Shown in pieces: positions 43,126 to 52,718 of a stretch of 64,000 bases of DNA. The notes below the pieces were generated by a model. It saw only the letters and a program-made list of their open reading frames with translations. It was not told the DNA's origin and did no database searches. Source of the stretch: CAVWNR01 sp963756525 (GTDB taxonomy: Bacteria; Actinomycetota; Actinomycetes; Mycobacteriales; Jatrophihabitantaceae). Position numbers and translations under genes: made by a program. Location: the NCBI GenBank assembly GCA_963756525.1, contig CAVWNR010000001.1, positions 186,001 through 250,000 of the forward strand, written 5' to 3'. Position 1 is the first letter of the stretch. Each line of letters starts with the position of its first letter.

Positions 43126-44276
43126 GTGTCACGGCAGCGCGCGGCTTCCGCGCGGCCGGTGTCGCGGCCGGGATCAAGGCGTCCGGCGGCCTCGACCTCG
43201 CGCTCGTCGTCAACGACGGTCCGCTCGACGCCGTCGCGGCCGTGTTCACCAGCAACCGCGTGCAGGCTGCACCGGTGCTGTGGTCCCGGCAGGCATGCGC
43301 GGACGGGCGGCTCTGCGCCGTCGTGCTCAACTCCGGCGGTGCCAACGCCTGCACCGGGCCGGGCGGTTTCGCCGACACGCACGCCACCGCCGAGCGGGCC
43401 GCCAAGTCCCTGGAGATCGGGGCCGGCGACGTCGCCGTCTGCTCCACCGGCCTGATCGGCGAGCGGCTGCCGATGCCGGCCGTGCTGGCCGGCGTCGAGG
43501 CCGCCGCGGGCGCCCTGACGATCGAGGGCGGTCTGGCGGCCGCCGAGGCCATCCGCACCACCGACACGATCGCCAAGCAGGCGAGCCGGACGCAGGAGGC
43601 GGGTTGGACGGTCGGCGGCATGGCCAAGGGCGCCGGCATGCTCGCGCCGGGCCTGGCCACGATGCTCTGCGTGCTGACAACCGACGCCGCGCCCGACGCC
43701 TTCCTGCTCGACCAGGCGCTGCGCTCCGCGGTGCGCACCACGTTCGACCGGGTCGACAGCGACGGCTGCATGTCCACCAACGACGCGGTGATCCTCATGG
43801 CGAGCGGCGCATCCGGCGTCACGCCCGACGCGCGAGAATTCGCCGACGCCGCGCACGCGGTTTGTGCCGATCTCGCCGCGCAGTTGATCGCCGACGCCGA
43901 GGGCGTGACCAAGGAAGTCACCGTCGACGTGGTCGGCGCGGCCAGCGAGGACGACGCCGTCGAGGTCGGCCGCTCCATTGCCCGCAGCAACCTGCTCAAG
44001 TGCGCGCTGTTCGGCAACGACCCGAACTGGGGACGTGTGCTCGCCGCGATCGGGACCACGAGCGCGGCCTTCGAGCCGGAGCGGATCGACGTCGCGATCA
44101 ACGGCGTCCAGGTCTGCCGCGACGGCGCTGCCGGCGAGCCGCGCCGCCTGGTCGATCTGACCGGCCGGGGCGTGCACATCGTCGCCGACCTGCACGCAGG
44201 CGATCATGCGGCCACGATCTGGACCACCGACCTGTCCCACGGCTACGTCGACGAGAACTCGGCCTACTCGACATGA
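43122..44276 (+). CDS. argJ: Bifunctional ornithine acetyltransferase / N-acetylglutamate synthase
   Basis: A 384-residue ArgJ that recycles acetyl groups from N-acetylornithine to glutamate. It starts as a proenzyme and self-cleaves before the Thr in LAPGLATMLCVLTTDA, giving alpha and beta chains. GGMAKGAGM precedes the cut, and CALFGNDPNWGRVLAAIG is conserved in the beta chain. The ATG at 43122 overlaps the argC stop and its stop overlaps argB (both ATGA). Confidence 0.96.
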   Translation: MSVTAARGFRAAGVAAGIKASGGLDLALVVNDGPLDAVAAVFTSNRVQAAPVLWSRQACADGRLCAVVLNSGGANACTGPGGFADTHATAERAAKSLEIGAGDVAVCSTGLIGERLPMPAVLAGVEAAAGALTIEGGLAAAEAIRTTDTIAKQASRTQEAGWTVGGMAKGAGMLAPGLATMLCVLTTDAAPDAFLLDQALRSAVRTTFDRVDSDGCMSTNDAVILMASGASGVTPDAREFADAAHAVCADLAAQLIADAEGVTKEVTVDVVGAASEDDAVEVGRSIARSNLLKCALFGNDPNWGRVLAAIGTTSAAFEPERIDVAINGVQVCRDGAAGEPRRLVDLTGRGVHIVADLHAGDHAATIWTTDLSHGYVDENSAYST

Positions 44277-45166
44277 CCCGGGATCGCGAGCAGGCGCTGG
44301 CCAAGGCGGCCACGCTGGTCGACGCGCTGCCGTGGCTGGAGCGCTTCCACGGCAAGATCGTCGTGGTGAAGTACGGCGGCAACGCGATGACCAGCCCACG
44401 GCTGCAGCGTGCCTTCGCCGAGGACGTCGTGTTCCTGCGCTACGCGGGACTCAAGCCCGTCGTCGTGCACGGCGGCGGGCCGCAGATCACCGAGCACCTC
44501 GGCCGGTTGGGCATCCACAGCGAGTTCCGCGGCGGGCTTCGGGTCACCCCGCCGGAGGCGATGAGCGTGGTGCGGATGGTGCTCACCGGCCAGGTGAACG
44601 GCGACGTCGTCAACCTCATCAACGACCACGGCGCGTTCGCGGTCGGCCTCTCCGGCGAGGACGGCGGGTTGCTCACCGCCGAGCGCCGGCCGGCCATCGT
44701 CGATGGCCAGCCGGTGGACGTCGGCCAGGTCGGCGACGTGGTGGCGGTCGACCCGAGCACCGTGCACGCGCTGCTCGACGGCGGGCGGATCCCGGTGATC
44801 GCCACGGTCGCCCGCGGCACGGACGGCTTGTCCTACAACGTCAACGCCGACACCGCCGCCGCAGCCGTCGCGGTCGGCCTCGGCGCGGAGAAGCTGATCG
44901 TGCTCACCGACGTCGAGGGTCTCTACGCCGATTGGCCGCAGCGCACCGAGGTGGTCAGCGCGATAGGCGTCGACGAGCTGGCCGCGCTCCTCCCGACGCT
45001 GGCGAGTGGGATGGTGCCGAAGATGCAGGCCTGCGTGCGCGCCGTCGAGGGCGGCGTTTCTCGCGCACATGTCCTCGACGGCCGCGTCCCACACGCCCTG
45101 CTGCTCGAGGTGTTCACCACCGAGGGCATCGGCACGATGGTCCTCCCGGCCAAGGACGACACATGA
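44273..45166 (+). CDS. argB: Acetylglutamate kinase
   Basis: A 297-residue ArgB. Amino-acid-kinase motifs are KIVVVKYGGNAM (ATP), VVVHGGGPQITEHL and NVNADTAAAAVAVGLGAEKLIVLTDVEG. It phosphorylates N-acetylglutamate and is normally the arginine-inhibited step; an N-terminal helix (EQALAKAATLVDALPWLERF) of the kind found in arginine-sensitive enzymes is present. It overlaps its neighbours on both sides by ATGA. Confidence 0.97.
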   Translation: MTRDREQALAKAATLVDALPWLERFHGKIVVVKYGGNAMTSPRLQRAFAEDVVFLRYAGLKPVVVHGGGPQITEHLGRLGIHSEFRGGLRVTPPEAMSVVRMVLTGQVNGDVVNLINDHGAFAVGLSGEDGGLLTAERRPAIVDGQPVDVGQVGDVVAVDPSTVHALLDGGRIPVIATVARGTDGLSYNVNADTAAAAVAVGLGAEKLIVLTDVEGLYADWPQRTEVVSAIGVDELAALLPTLASGMVPKMQACVRAVEGGVSRAHVLDGRVPHALLLEVFTTEGIGTMVLPAKDDT

Positions 45167-46347
45167 CACTCCACGACCGCTGGAACGCGGCAATGATGGC
45201 CAACTACGGCACCCCGCCCATCGCGATCGACCATGGCCAGGGCGTGCGCGTGTGGGACGTCGACGGCAAGCAGTACCTGGACTTCGTCGCCGGAATCGCG
45301 GTATCGGCGCTCGGCCACGCGCACCCCGCGGTGGTCGACGCGGTGTCGGCGCAGGTCGCGCGACTCGCGCATACCTCCAACCTCGCCATTCACGAGCCAG
45401 GCGTCGCGCTCGCCGAACGCCTGCTCGCCCTGCTCGGCGTCGACGGGCGGGTGTTCTTCGCCAACAGCGGGGCCGAGGCCAACGAGTGCGCCATCAAGCT
45501 CGTCCGCCGCCACGGCCGCACACACGGCGACCGGGTCGAGATCGTGGCCGCGAACAACAGCTTTCACGGCCGCACGATGGGCGCGTTGGCGATCACCGGC
45601 AACCCGGCGAAGCGCGAGCCGTTCGCTCCGTTGCCCGGCCCGGTCACGTTCGTGGACTACGGCGACGCCGGCGCACTGCGTGCGGCGGTCACCGAGCGGA
45701 CGGCGGCGGTATTTCTCGAACCCACGCTCGGCGAGGGCGGCGTCGTGCCCGCTCCGCCCGGCTACCTCGCCGCGGCCCGGGAAGCCTGCACCGCGGCCGG
45801 CGCGCTGCTGGTGGTGGACGAGGTGCAGAGCGGCATCGGCCGCACCGGGCATTGGTTCGCCAGCCTCGCTGAAGGAGTGCAACCAGACATCATCACGCTC
45901 GCCAAGGGGCTCGGTGGCGGCCTGCCGATCGGCGCTTGCATCGGCGTGGGCGCCATCGGCCAGATCTTCGCGGCCGGCGATCACGGCAGCACGTTCGGCG
46001 GCAATCCGGTCTGCTGCGCCGCCGCGCTCGCCGTGCTCACCACGATCGCCGACGAGCACCTGCTCGACTCGGTCAAGCGGGTCGGCGAGCACCTCGCGGA
46101 CGGCCTGGCCGGGATCGACAGCCCGTTGGTCAGCGCAACGCGGGGTAGCGGACTGTGGCGGGCGCTGACGCTGACGGCCGCCCAGGCGTCGGCGATCGAG
46201 ACGGCGGCGCGGGCTCACGGATTGCTCGTGAACGCCGTGAAACCCGACGTGGTCCGCCTCGCCCCGCCGCTGATCGTCACCGAGGCCGACGTCGACGACG
46301 CCCTGCCCCGCCTGGCCACTGCCATCGCGGAGGTCGCCGATGCCTAG
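45163..46347 (+). CDS. argD: Acetylornithine aminotransferase
   Basis: A 394-residue class III PLP aminotransferase. Landmarks are FANSGAEANECAIKLVRRHG, SFHGRTMGALAITG, VDEVQSGIGRTG and the PLP Lys in ITLAKGLGGGLPIG. It makes N-acetylornithine from the semialdehyde. The start overlaps argB (ATGA) and the end overlaps argF by 8 bp. Confidence 0.97.
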   Translation: MTLHDRWNAAMMANYGTPPIAIDHGQGVRVWDVDGKQYLDFVAGIAVSALGHAHPAVVDAVSAQVARLAHTSNLAIHEPGVALAERLLALLGVDGRVFFANSGAEANECAIKLVRRHGRTHGDRVEIVAANNSFHGRTMGALAITGNPAKREPFAPLPGPVTFVDYGDAGALRAAVTERTAAVFLEPTLGEGGVVPAPPGYLAAAREACTAAGALLVVDEVQSGIGRTGHWFASLAEGVQPDIITLAKGLGGGLPIGACIGVGAIGQIFAAGDHGSTFGGNPVCCAAALAVLTTIADEHLLDSVKRVGEHLADGLAGIDSPLVSATRGSGLWRALTLTAAQASAIETAARAHGLLVNAVKPDVVRLAPPLIVTEADVDDALPRLATAIAEVADA

Positions 46348-47263
46348 GCACTTCCTGCGCGACGACGACCTCAGCCCGGCCGAGCAGGCAGCGGTGCTCG
46401 ACCTGGCCGACGAGATGAAGCTCGATCGCCACGTCCGCCGGCCGCTGGCCGGCCCGCGTGCCGTCGCGTTGCTGTTCGACAAGCCGACGCTGCGCACGCA
46501 GCTGTCGTTCTCCGTCGGAGTCGCGGAACTGGGCGGCTACCCCATGCTGGTCGACGGCCGGCTCGCCGGCATCGGCGTCCGCGAGTCCATCGCTGACACC
46601 ACCCGGGTGCTCAGCCGTCAGGTGTCCGCGATCGTGTGGCGAACCTACGGTCAGGACCGGATCGAGGAGATGGCCGCGCATAGCAGCGTCCCGGTCGTCA
46701 ACGCGCTCACCGACGCGTTCCACCCGTGCCAAGTGCTCGCTGACCTGCAGACCATCCGAGAACGAAAGGGAAAGCTCTCCGGCCTCACCCTCGCCTATGT
46801 CGGCGACGCCGCGAACAACATGGCGCACTCCTACCTGCTCGGTGGCGCGACGGCGGGGCTGCACGTACGCGTCGGCGGCCCGTCGCAGTACCAGCCCGAT
46901 CCGGCGATCGTGGCCGACGCGCGGCGCATCGCGGCCGACACCGGCGGCTCCGTCCTAGTCACCGACGAACCGGCGGCGGCGTTCGACGGCGCCGACGTGG
47001 TGGCCACCGACACCTGGATGTCTATGGGCCAAGAGGACCAGGGCGCGCAGCGGGATGCTCGGTTGCGCCCCTACGCCGTCGAGGCCGCAACGGTAACCAG
47101 AGCAGCGGATGACGTGATCGTGCTGCACTGCCTGCCCGCCTACCGCGGCAAGGAGATCGCCGCCGAGGTCATCGACGGACCGCAGAGCGCCGTCTGGGAC
47201 GAAGCGGAGAACCGGCTGCACGCGCAGAAGGCGCTGCTCACGTTCCTGTTGGAGCGCGGCTGA
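46340..47263 (+). CDS. argF: Ornithine carbamoyltransferase
   Basis: A 307-residue ArgF that forms citrulline from ornithine and carbamoyl phosphate. HPCQVLADLQT, ANNMAHS and LHCLPAYRGKEI are conserved. The carbamoyl-phosphate loop reads KPTLRTQLSF, whereas the usual form is STRT; the Arg and last Thr remain, and similar forms seem to occur in related actinobacteria. Placement inside the arg operon makes it the anabolic enzyme, separate from the catabolic carbamoyl-phosphate genes at 2-6 kb. Confidence 0.95.
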   Translation: MPRHFLRDDDLSPAEQAAVLDLADEMKLDRHVRRPLAGPRAVALLFDKPTLRTQLSFSVGVAELGGYPMLVDGRLAGIGVRESIADTTRVLSRQVSAIVWRTYGQDRIEEMAAHSSVPVVNALTDAFHPCQVLADLQTIRERKGKLSGLTLAYVGDAANNMAHSYLLGGATAGLHVRVGGPSQYQPDPAIVADARRIAADTGGSVLVTDEPAAAFDGADVVATDTWMSMGQEDQGAQRDARLRPYAVEAATVTRAADDVIVLHCLPAYRGKEIAAEVIDGPQSAVWDEAENRLHAQKALLTFLLERG

Positions 47264-47781
47264 TGCCCCGCAAGACAGGCACCGTCCACGAGATCAACAC
47301 GAAGGCCGCGCGGCACGCTCGCATCATCGAGATCCTTGCGCAGCGGCACGTCCGCTCGCAGGCCGAACTCGCCAAGGCCCTGCAAAGAGCGGGGCTTCGG
47401 GTCACCCAGGCCACCCTCTCGCGCGATCTCGACGAGCTCGGCGCGGTGAAGCTGCGCACTCCCGACGGTGGTCTGCCGGTGTACGTCGTTCCCGAGGACG
47501 GTGCGCCGCTCACCGCGCGCGCAAGCGCCGACGACCCGCCGCACCGGCTGGCCCGGCTGGTCGGCGAGCTGCTCGTCTCCGCCGAGGCAAGTGGCAATCT
47601 GGTGGTGCTTCGCACACCCCCCGGCGCGTCGAACTTCCTGGCCAGCGCGCTCGACCGTGCCGGGCTGCGCGAAGTGCTCGGCACGGTCGCCGGTGACGAC
47701 ACCATCCTGGTCGTGGCCCGTGACCCCGACGGCGGGCGCAAACTGGCCGACCAGCTCGTGAACCTCCCGCACACCGTCTAA
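47263..47781 (+). CDS. argR: Arginine repressor
   Basis: A 172-residue ArgR. The N-terminal winged helix (RIIEILAQRHVRSQAELAKAL then VTQATLSRDLDELGAVKLR) binds ARG boxes; the C-terminal domain (VVLRTPPGASNFLASALDRAG, TVAGDDTILVVARD) forms hexamers and binds arginine. The ATG overlaps the argF stop by one base. It probably represses the operon in which it lies. Confidence 0.96.
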   Translation: MPRKTGTVHEINTKAARHARIIEILAQRHVRSQAELAKALQRAGLRVTQATLSRDLDELGAVKLRTPDGGLPVYVVPEDGAPLTARASADDPPHRLARLVGELLVSAEASGNLVVLRTPPGASNFLASALDRAGLREVLGTVAGDDTILVVARDPDGGRKLADQLVNLPHTV

Positions 47782-47808
47782 CTCCCGAGAGACGGAGGCA
47801 TAGCCAAG

Positions 47809-49239
47809 GTGAGCAAGGTCCTGACCTCACTTCCGGTCGGCGAACGCGTCGGTATCGCGTTCTCCGGCGGGCTCGACACCTCGGTGGCGGTGGCCTGGAT
47901 GCGCGCCAGGGGCGCGGTGCCGTGTGCCTACACCGCCGACATCGGGCAGTACGACGAGGTCGACGTCGCCGGGGTCCCTGCCCGCGCGTTGCAGTACGGC
48001 GCGCAGATCGCACGTGCGGTGGACTGTCGGGGCGAACTGGTCGAAGAGGGCTTCGCGGCAATCGCCTGCGGCGCGTTCCACATCCGCTCGGCGGGACGTG
48101 CCTATTTCAACACGACCCCGCTCGGTCGCGCCGTGACCGGCACCATGCTGGTGCGCGCGATGCAGGCCGACGACGTGCACATCTGGGGCGACGGCTCGAC
48201 GTTCAAGGGCAATGACATCGAGCGGTTCTACCGCTATGGGCTGCTCGCCAACCCAGGTCTGCGCATCTACAAGCCGTGGCTGGACGCCGACTTCGTGAAC
48301 GAGCTGGGCGGCCGCGCGGAGATGAGCCAGTGGCTCGTCGAGCACGGCCTGCCCTACCGCGACAGCCAGGAGAAGGCGTACTCGACCGACGCCAACATCT
48401 GGGGCGCCACGCACGAGGCGAAGACGCTCGAGCAGCTCGGCGTCTCACTCGAGACCGTCGAGCCGATCATGGGCGTGCGGTTCTGGGACCCGGCCGTAAC
48501 GATCGAAGCCGAAGACGTCACCCTCGAATTCGTCGCCGGCCGGCCGGTCGCGATCAACGGCAAACCGTACGACGACGGGGTTGCTTTGGTGCGCGAGGCG
48601 AACGCCATCGGCGGCCGGCACGGGCTGGGCATGTCCGACCAGATCGAGAACCGGATCATCGAGGCCAAGTCCCGCGGAATCTACGAGGCGCCCGGGATGG
48701 CCCTGCTCTGGATCGGCTACGAGCGGCTGCTCAACGCCATCCACAATGAGGACACGATCGCCAACTACCACGCCGAGGGCCGCCGGCTCGGCCGGCTGCT
48801 CTACGAGGGCCGCTGGCTCGACCCGCAGTCGCTCATGCTGCGCGAGTCCATCCAACGCTGGGTGGCGTCGCTGGTCACCGGAGAGGTGACGCTGCGGCTG
48901 CGCCGGGGCGAGGACTACTCGGTGCTCGACACCCGCGGACCGGCGTTCTCCTACCATCCGGACAAGCTGTCGATGGAGCGGGTCGAGAGCGCCGCCTTCG
49001 GCCCGACGGACCGAATCGGGCAGCTGACGATGCGCAACCTTGATATCGCCGATTCCCGAGCCAAGCTGGAGCAGTACGCCGCCCGCCCCGGGTCCGAACT
49101 CGGTCGCACGTATCTGTTCGGCGAGCTGGAGGCGGCCGGTCTGGGTGAGGGCGGCGCCGAGCAGATCGCCGCGAACCCGCAGGCCGCGGCCGAGGACGCC
49201 GCTCTGGACAGCGCCGCCATGGAGTCCGGGGTTGACTGA
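47809..49239 (+). CDS. argG: Argininosuccinate synthase, long (E. coli-like) type
   Basis: A 476-residue ArgG. It opens SKVLTSLPVGERVGIAFSGGLDTS and shares long blocks with E. coli ArgG (447 aa), such as YFNTTPLGRAVTGTML, IWGDGSTFKGNDIERFYRYG and RIIEAKSRGIYEAPGMALL. Most actinobacteria known to me use the shorter type of about 400 residues, so this may be a replacement by transfer. The N-type ATPase loop FSGGLDTS is intact. GTG 47809 follows GACGGAGG. The Ala-rich C-terminal tail is extended. Confidence 0.95.
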   Translation: MSKVLTSLPVGERVGIAFSGGLDTSVAVAWMRARGAVPCAYTADIGQYDEVDVAGVPARALQYGAQIARAVDCRGELVEEGFAAIACGAFHIRSAGRAYFNTTPLGRAVTGTMLVRAMQADDVHIWGDGSTFKGNDIERFYRYGLLANPGLRIYKPWLDADFVNELGGRAEMSQWLVEHGLPYRDSQEKAYSTDANIWGATHEAKTLEQLGVSLETVEPIMGVRFWDPAVTIEAEDVTLEFVAGRPVAINGKPYDDGVALVREANAIGGRHGLGMSDQIENRIIEAKSRGIYEAPGMALLWIGYERLLNAIHNEDTIANYHAEGRRLGRLLYEGRWLDPQSLMLRESIQRWVASLVTGEVTLRLRRGEDYSVLDTRGPAFSYHPDKLSMERVESAAFGPTDRIGQLTMRNLDIADSRAKLEQYAARPGSELGRTYLFGELEAAGLGEGGAEQIAANPQAAAEDAALDSAAMESGVD

Positions 49240-49401
49240 CTTATTCCGCGCCAACTTATTGCGCGCCACTCGGATTGCTCGACCGGCCCGCTGGGCCGGA
49301 TCTCGCACTCCGAACGCAAGCTCGCTTCGCTCGCGCGGGCGCGGGCTCTTCGCGCGAGCGCTCATCGCGTTGGCGCTCGCCGTCCGTCACCCGGCCTCCC
49401 T
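49240..49401. repeat. argG-argH gap with 24-bp repeat copy 2
   Basis: The 162-bp gap between argG and argH holds 49345-49368, identical to 5141-5164, and a CTCGCTTCGCTCGCG stretch just before it. No gene or promoter is evident. The gap is unusual because the rest of the arg genes overlap or lie close together. Confidence 0.55.
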
Positions 49402-50811
49402 ATGAGTGAGCGGCGGCTGAGCCTATGGGGCGGCAGATTTGCCGGTGGCCCGGCGGATGCCCTGGCCGCGCTGTCGAAGTCGACGCAGTTCGACTGGCGA
49501 CTCGCCCGGTATGACCTGGCCGGGTCGCGGGCGCATGCTCGGGCGCTGCGTCGGGCCGGGCTGCTCACCGACGGTGAGCTGGCCGCCATGCTCGCCGGGC
49601 TCGCCGCGCTCGACGCCGACGTCGGGACGGGTGCATTCGCCCCGGCACCCGGCGACGAGGACGTGCACACCGCGCTCGAACGTGGCCTGGTCGACCTGCT
49701 CGGCCCGGAGCTGGGCGGCCGGCTGCGCGCCGGCCGGTCGCGCAACGACCAGATCGCCACACTCATCCGGATGTACCTGCGTGACGAGGCCCGCGCCCTC
49801 GCCGGCGAACTCGGCGCGCTGGTCGACGCGCTGACGGGCCAGGCCGAACGCCACCTCGGTGTCGCGATGCCCGGGCGAACCCACATGCAGCACGCCCAAC
49901 CGGTGCTGCTGTCGCATCACCTCCTGGCGCACTGCTGGGCACTGCTGCGCGACATCGACCGGCTCGCCGACTGGGACGCGCGCGCCGCCGTCAGTCCCTA
50001 CGGCTCGGCTGCCCTGGCCGGGACGTCACTCGGGCTCGACCCCCAGCTGGTCGCCGCCGAGCTCGGCTTCGCCGCGGCCGCCGAGAACTCCATCGACGCC
50101 ACGGCGTCTCGCGACGTCGTTGCCGAGTTCTCCTTCATCGCCGCGATCATCGGCGTCGACCTCTCCCGCATCGCGGAGGAGGTGATCGTCTGGGCCACCG
50201 ACGAGTTCGGCTTCCTGACCCTCGATGACGCGTACGCCACCGGGTCGTCGATCATGCCGCAGAAGAAGAACCCCGACGTGGCCGAGCTGGCGCGCGGCAA
50301 GACCGGCCGGCTGATCGGTGACCTCACCGGTCTGCTGGCGACGCTGAAGGGCTTGCCGCTCGCGTACAACCGTGACCTGCAAGAAGACAAGGAGCCGGTG
50401 TTCGACGCAGTCGACACGCTGCACCTGTTGCTGCCCGCGGTCACCGGCATGATCGCCACGGTGGTCTTCGACGTGAGCCGGCTGCAAGCCCTCGCCCCGA
50501 GAGGCTTCTCGCTGGCCACGGATCTCGCCGAGTGGCTGGTCCGCCAGCGGGTCCCGTTCCGGCAAGCACATGAGATCGCCGGCGAGTGCGTGCAAGCGTG
50601 CGAGGCGCGCGGCATCGAACTGATCGAGCTCAGTGACGCCGATCTCGCCGCAGTCTCGCCGCTGCTCACGCCCGACGTGCGGCAGGTGTTGACGGTGGAC
50701 GGTTCGCTCGCATCCCGCGACGGCCGCGGCGGCACCGCGCCGGCGCGGGTCGCCGAACAGCTCGCGCGGGTGCGCGCCATCCGGTCCGAGCAAGCCCAGC
50801 GGCTCGGGTAA
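49402..50811 (+). CDS. argH: Argininosuccinate lyase
   Basis: A 469-residue ArgH, last enzyme of arginine synthesis. The fumarase/ASL signature GSSIMPQKKNPDVAEL is intact, along with GRLRAGRSRNDQIAT and MPGRTHMQHAQPV. It starts at ATG 49402 (MSERRLSLWGGRFAGG). No strong ribosome site is visible. The next gene starts 3 bp after the stop. Confidence 0.97.
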   Translation: MSERRLSLWGGRFAGGPADALAALSKSTQFDWRLARYDLAGSRAHARALRRAGLLTDGELAAMLAGLAALDADVGTGAFAPAPGDEDVHTALERGLVDLLGPELGGRLRAGRSRNDQIATLIRMYLRDEARALAGELGALVDALTGQAERHLGVAMPGRTHMQHAQPVLLSHHLLAHCWALLRDIDRLADWDARAAVSPYGSAALAGTSLGLDPQLVAAELGFAAAAENSIDATASRDVVAEFSFIAAIIGVDLSRIAEEVIVWATDEFGFLTLDDAYATGSSIMPQKKNPDVAELARGKTGRLIGDLTGLLATLKGLPLAYNRDLQEDKEPVFDAVDTLHLLLPAVTGMIATVVFDVSRLQALAPRGFSLATDLAEWLVRQRVPFRQAHEIAGECVQACEARGIELIELSDADLAAVSPLLTPDVRQVLTVDGSLASRDGRGGTAPARVAEQLARVRAIRSEQAQRLG

Positions 50812-50814
50812 GGC

Positions 50815-51450
50815 ATGCCGGTCGAGCGCGCCGAGCTGGCCGAGACGTCGCTCCGGCTCGCGCCGAGGCTGCTCGGCGCCCTGCTCGTCTCCGACGTCGG
50901 CGGCGACCGGGTCGCGGTCCGGCTCAGCGAGGTGGAAGCGTACGAGGGTTTGGACGACCCGGCCTCGCACGCCTTCCGCGGACAGACGGCCCGCAACGCC
51001 GTGATGTTCGGGCCGCCCGGCCACCTCTACGTGTACTTCACCTACGGCATGCACTGGTGCGCCAACATCGTCTGCGACCGGGACGGCAGGGCGTCGGCAG
51101 TGCTGCTGCGCGCCGGCGAAGTCGTCGACGGTCTCGAGGCCGCTCGCGCCCGCCGCCCGGCCGCCCGGACGGACCGCGAGCTCGCCCGCGGTCCGGCGCG
51201 GCTGGCGGGCAGCCTCGGCATCGGCCGCGAGCACAACGGCGTCGATCTCTGCGACCCCGCGTCCCGGCTGCGCCTGGAGTCACTGGCACACGTTCGGCCC
51301 GGCCGGGTGCAGTCCGGCCCGCGGATCGGGATCACCGCCGCCGCGGAGCGACCGTGGCGGTTCTGGCTGGACGGCGACCCGTCGGTCTCGACGTTCCGCG
51401 CGGGCGGGCGCAGGCGCGGCGCAGCGACCGGGCAGACTGGCGGTTCGTGA
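50815..51450 (+). CDS. mpg: 3-methyladenine DNA glycosylase (AAG/MPG type)
   Basis: A 211-residue alkylpurine glycosylase of the AAG family. The catalytic Glu lies in RLSEVEAYEGLDDPASHAF, followed by GQTARNAVMFGPPGHLYVYFTYG and the MHWCANIVC segment. It removes alkylated purines in base-excision repair. ATG 50815 lies 3 bp after argH. The stop overlaps the tyrS GTG (GTGA), a neighbour pair seen in many actinobacteria. Confidence 0.94.
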   Translation: MPVERAELAETSLRLAPRLLGALLVSDVGGDRVAVRLSEVEAYEGLDDPASHAFRGQTARNAVMFGPPGHLYVYFTYGMHWCANIVCDRDGRASAVLLRAGEVVDGLEAARARRPAARTDRELARGPARLAGSLGIGREHNGVDLCDPASRLRLESLAHVRPGRVQSGPRIGITAAAERPWRFWLDGDPSVSTFRAGGRRRGAATGQTGGS

Positions 51451-52718
51451 GCGCCTCGCCGGACCTGCCCGAGCACCTGCGCGACGCCTACCAGGTGCTC
51501 GCCTCCGGGGCGGCGCAGATCCTGCCCGAGGACGGGCTGGCCGAGCGGCTGCGGGCCGCCGACCGGGAAGGCCGCCCGCTGCGCGTCAAGCTCGGCATCG
51601 ACCCGTCGGGCGCCGAACTGACGCTGGGCCACGCGGTCGTGCTGCGCAAGCTACGGCAGTTCCAGGATTTCGGGCACACCGCCGTGCTGGTTGTCGGCGG
51701 GTTCACCGGCCAGGTCGGCGACCCGTCCGGCCGCACCGACACCCGGGTGGCGCAGAGCGCGGAGCAGGTCGTCGCCAACGCGCGGGGCTACTTCGACCAG
51801 GTGATGCGCATCCTGCTGCCCGAGCGCACCGAGATCGTCAACAACGCCGAGTGGCTCGCCCGGATGGATCTCGCCGAGCTGCTCGGCTACACCCGCCAGA
51901 TCACCGTCGCCCAGCTGCTCGAACGCGACGACTTCTCCCGCCGGTTCGCCGCACAGCAGCCGATCACCCTCTCCGAGTTCTGCTACCCGCTGCTGCAGGG
52001 CATCGACTCCGTCGAGATCCACGCCGACATCGAGCTGGGCGGCACCGACCAGACGTTCAACAACCTGGTCGGGCGCGAGCTGCAGCGCTCTCGCGGGCAG
52101 GCGCCCCAGGCAGTCCTCACCGTCCCACTTCTGGTGGGCACCGACGGTGTCGAGAAGATGGGTAAGTCGCTCGGCAACTACATCGCGATCGAGGAGCCTG
52201 CCGACGAGCAGTTCGGCAAGCTGATGAGCATCCCGGACAGCGTCGTCGGCAGCTACGCCCGCCTCTGCACGGCCCTGCACCCGCGCGACGTGGACGAGCT
52301 GGAGCGCGCCGCCGCCGGCGGTGGGGTCGGGGCGAACCGGGCCAAACGGCGCGTCGCGCGTGAGGTGGTCACCCTGTACCACGGCTCGGCGGCGGCCCAC
52401 GCCGCCGAGGAACGCTTCGACGCCATCCATAAGCACGGCGAGCTGCCCGCCGACGCGCCGGTCCACGAGCTGCCGGCCACCGACCCGGTCCATCTTCCCG
52501 CGCTGCTGCACGCCGCGGGTCTCGCCCCGAGTTCCAGCGCCGGGCGCCGGCTGATCGACGCCGGCGGCGTGCGGGTCGACGGCGTCCCGGTCGCGACGAA
52601 CCGGTACGACATCCCGGCCGCGGAACTTCGCGGAAGCACGATCACCGTGGGCAAGCGCCGGGCGGTGCGGCTGATCAACGGCGCGGGTGATCCCGCCACC
52701 GCTCGCGATCGGCCGTAG
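51447..52718 (+). CDS. tyrS: Tyrosyl-tRNA synthetase
   Basis: A 423-residue class I TyrRS. The HIGH-type motif is GAELTLGHAVVL; the KMSKS-type motif is VEKMGKSLGN; the C-terminal S4 domain (SSAGRRLIDAGGVRVDG) binds tRNA. The GIDPSGAELTLGH and KMGKS form belongs to the TyrZ-like clade and not to the YCGFDPTA-type TyrS that I know from Streptomyces. GTG 51447 overlaps the mpg stop. It is the last gene before the rRNA operon. Confidence 0.95.
   Translation: MSASPDLPEHLRDAYQVLASGAAQILPEDGLAERLRAADREGRPLRVKLGIDPSGAELTLGHAVVLRKLRQFQDFGHTAVLVVGGFTGQVGDPSGRTDTRVAQSAEQVVANARGYFDQVMRILLPERTEIVNNAEWLARMDLAELLGYTRQITVAQLLERDDFSRRFAAQQPITLSEFCYPLLQGIDSVEIHADIELGGTDQTFNNLVGRELQRSRGQAPQAVLTVPLLVGTDGVEKMGKSLGNYIAIEEPADEQFGKLMSIPDSVVGSYARLCTALHPRDVDELERAAAGGGVGANRAKRRVAREVVTLYHGSAAAHAAEERFDAIHKHGELPADAPVHELPATDPVHLPALLHAAGLAPSSSAGRRLIDAGGVRVDGVPVATNRYDIPAAELRGSTITVGKRRAVRLINGAGDPATARDRP

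Noticed and set aside
46340..47263. Catabolic carbamoyltransferase feeding carbamate kinase
   Set aside because: It lies within the arg biosynthesis operon with argR and is typical ArgF apart from the KPTLRT loop.
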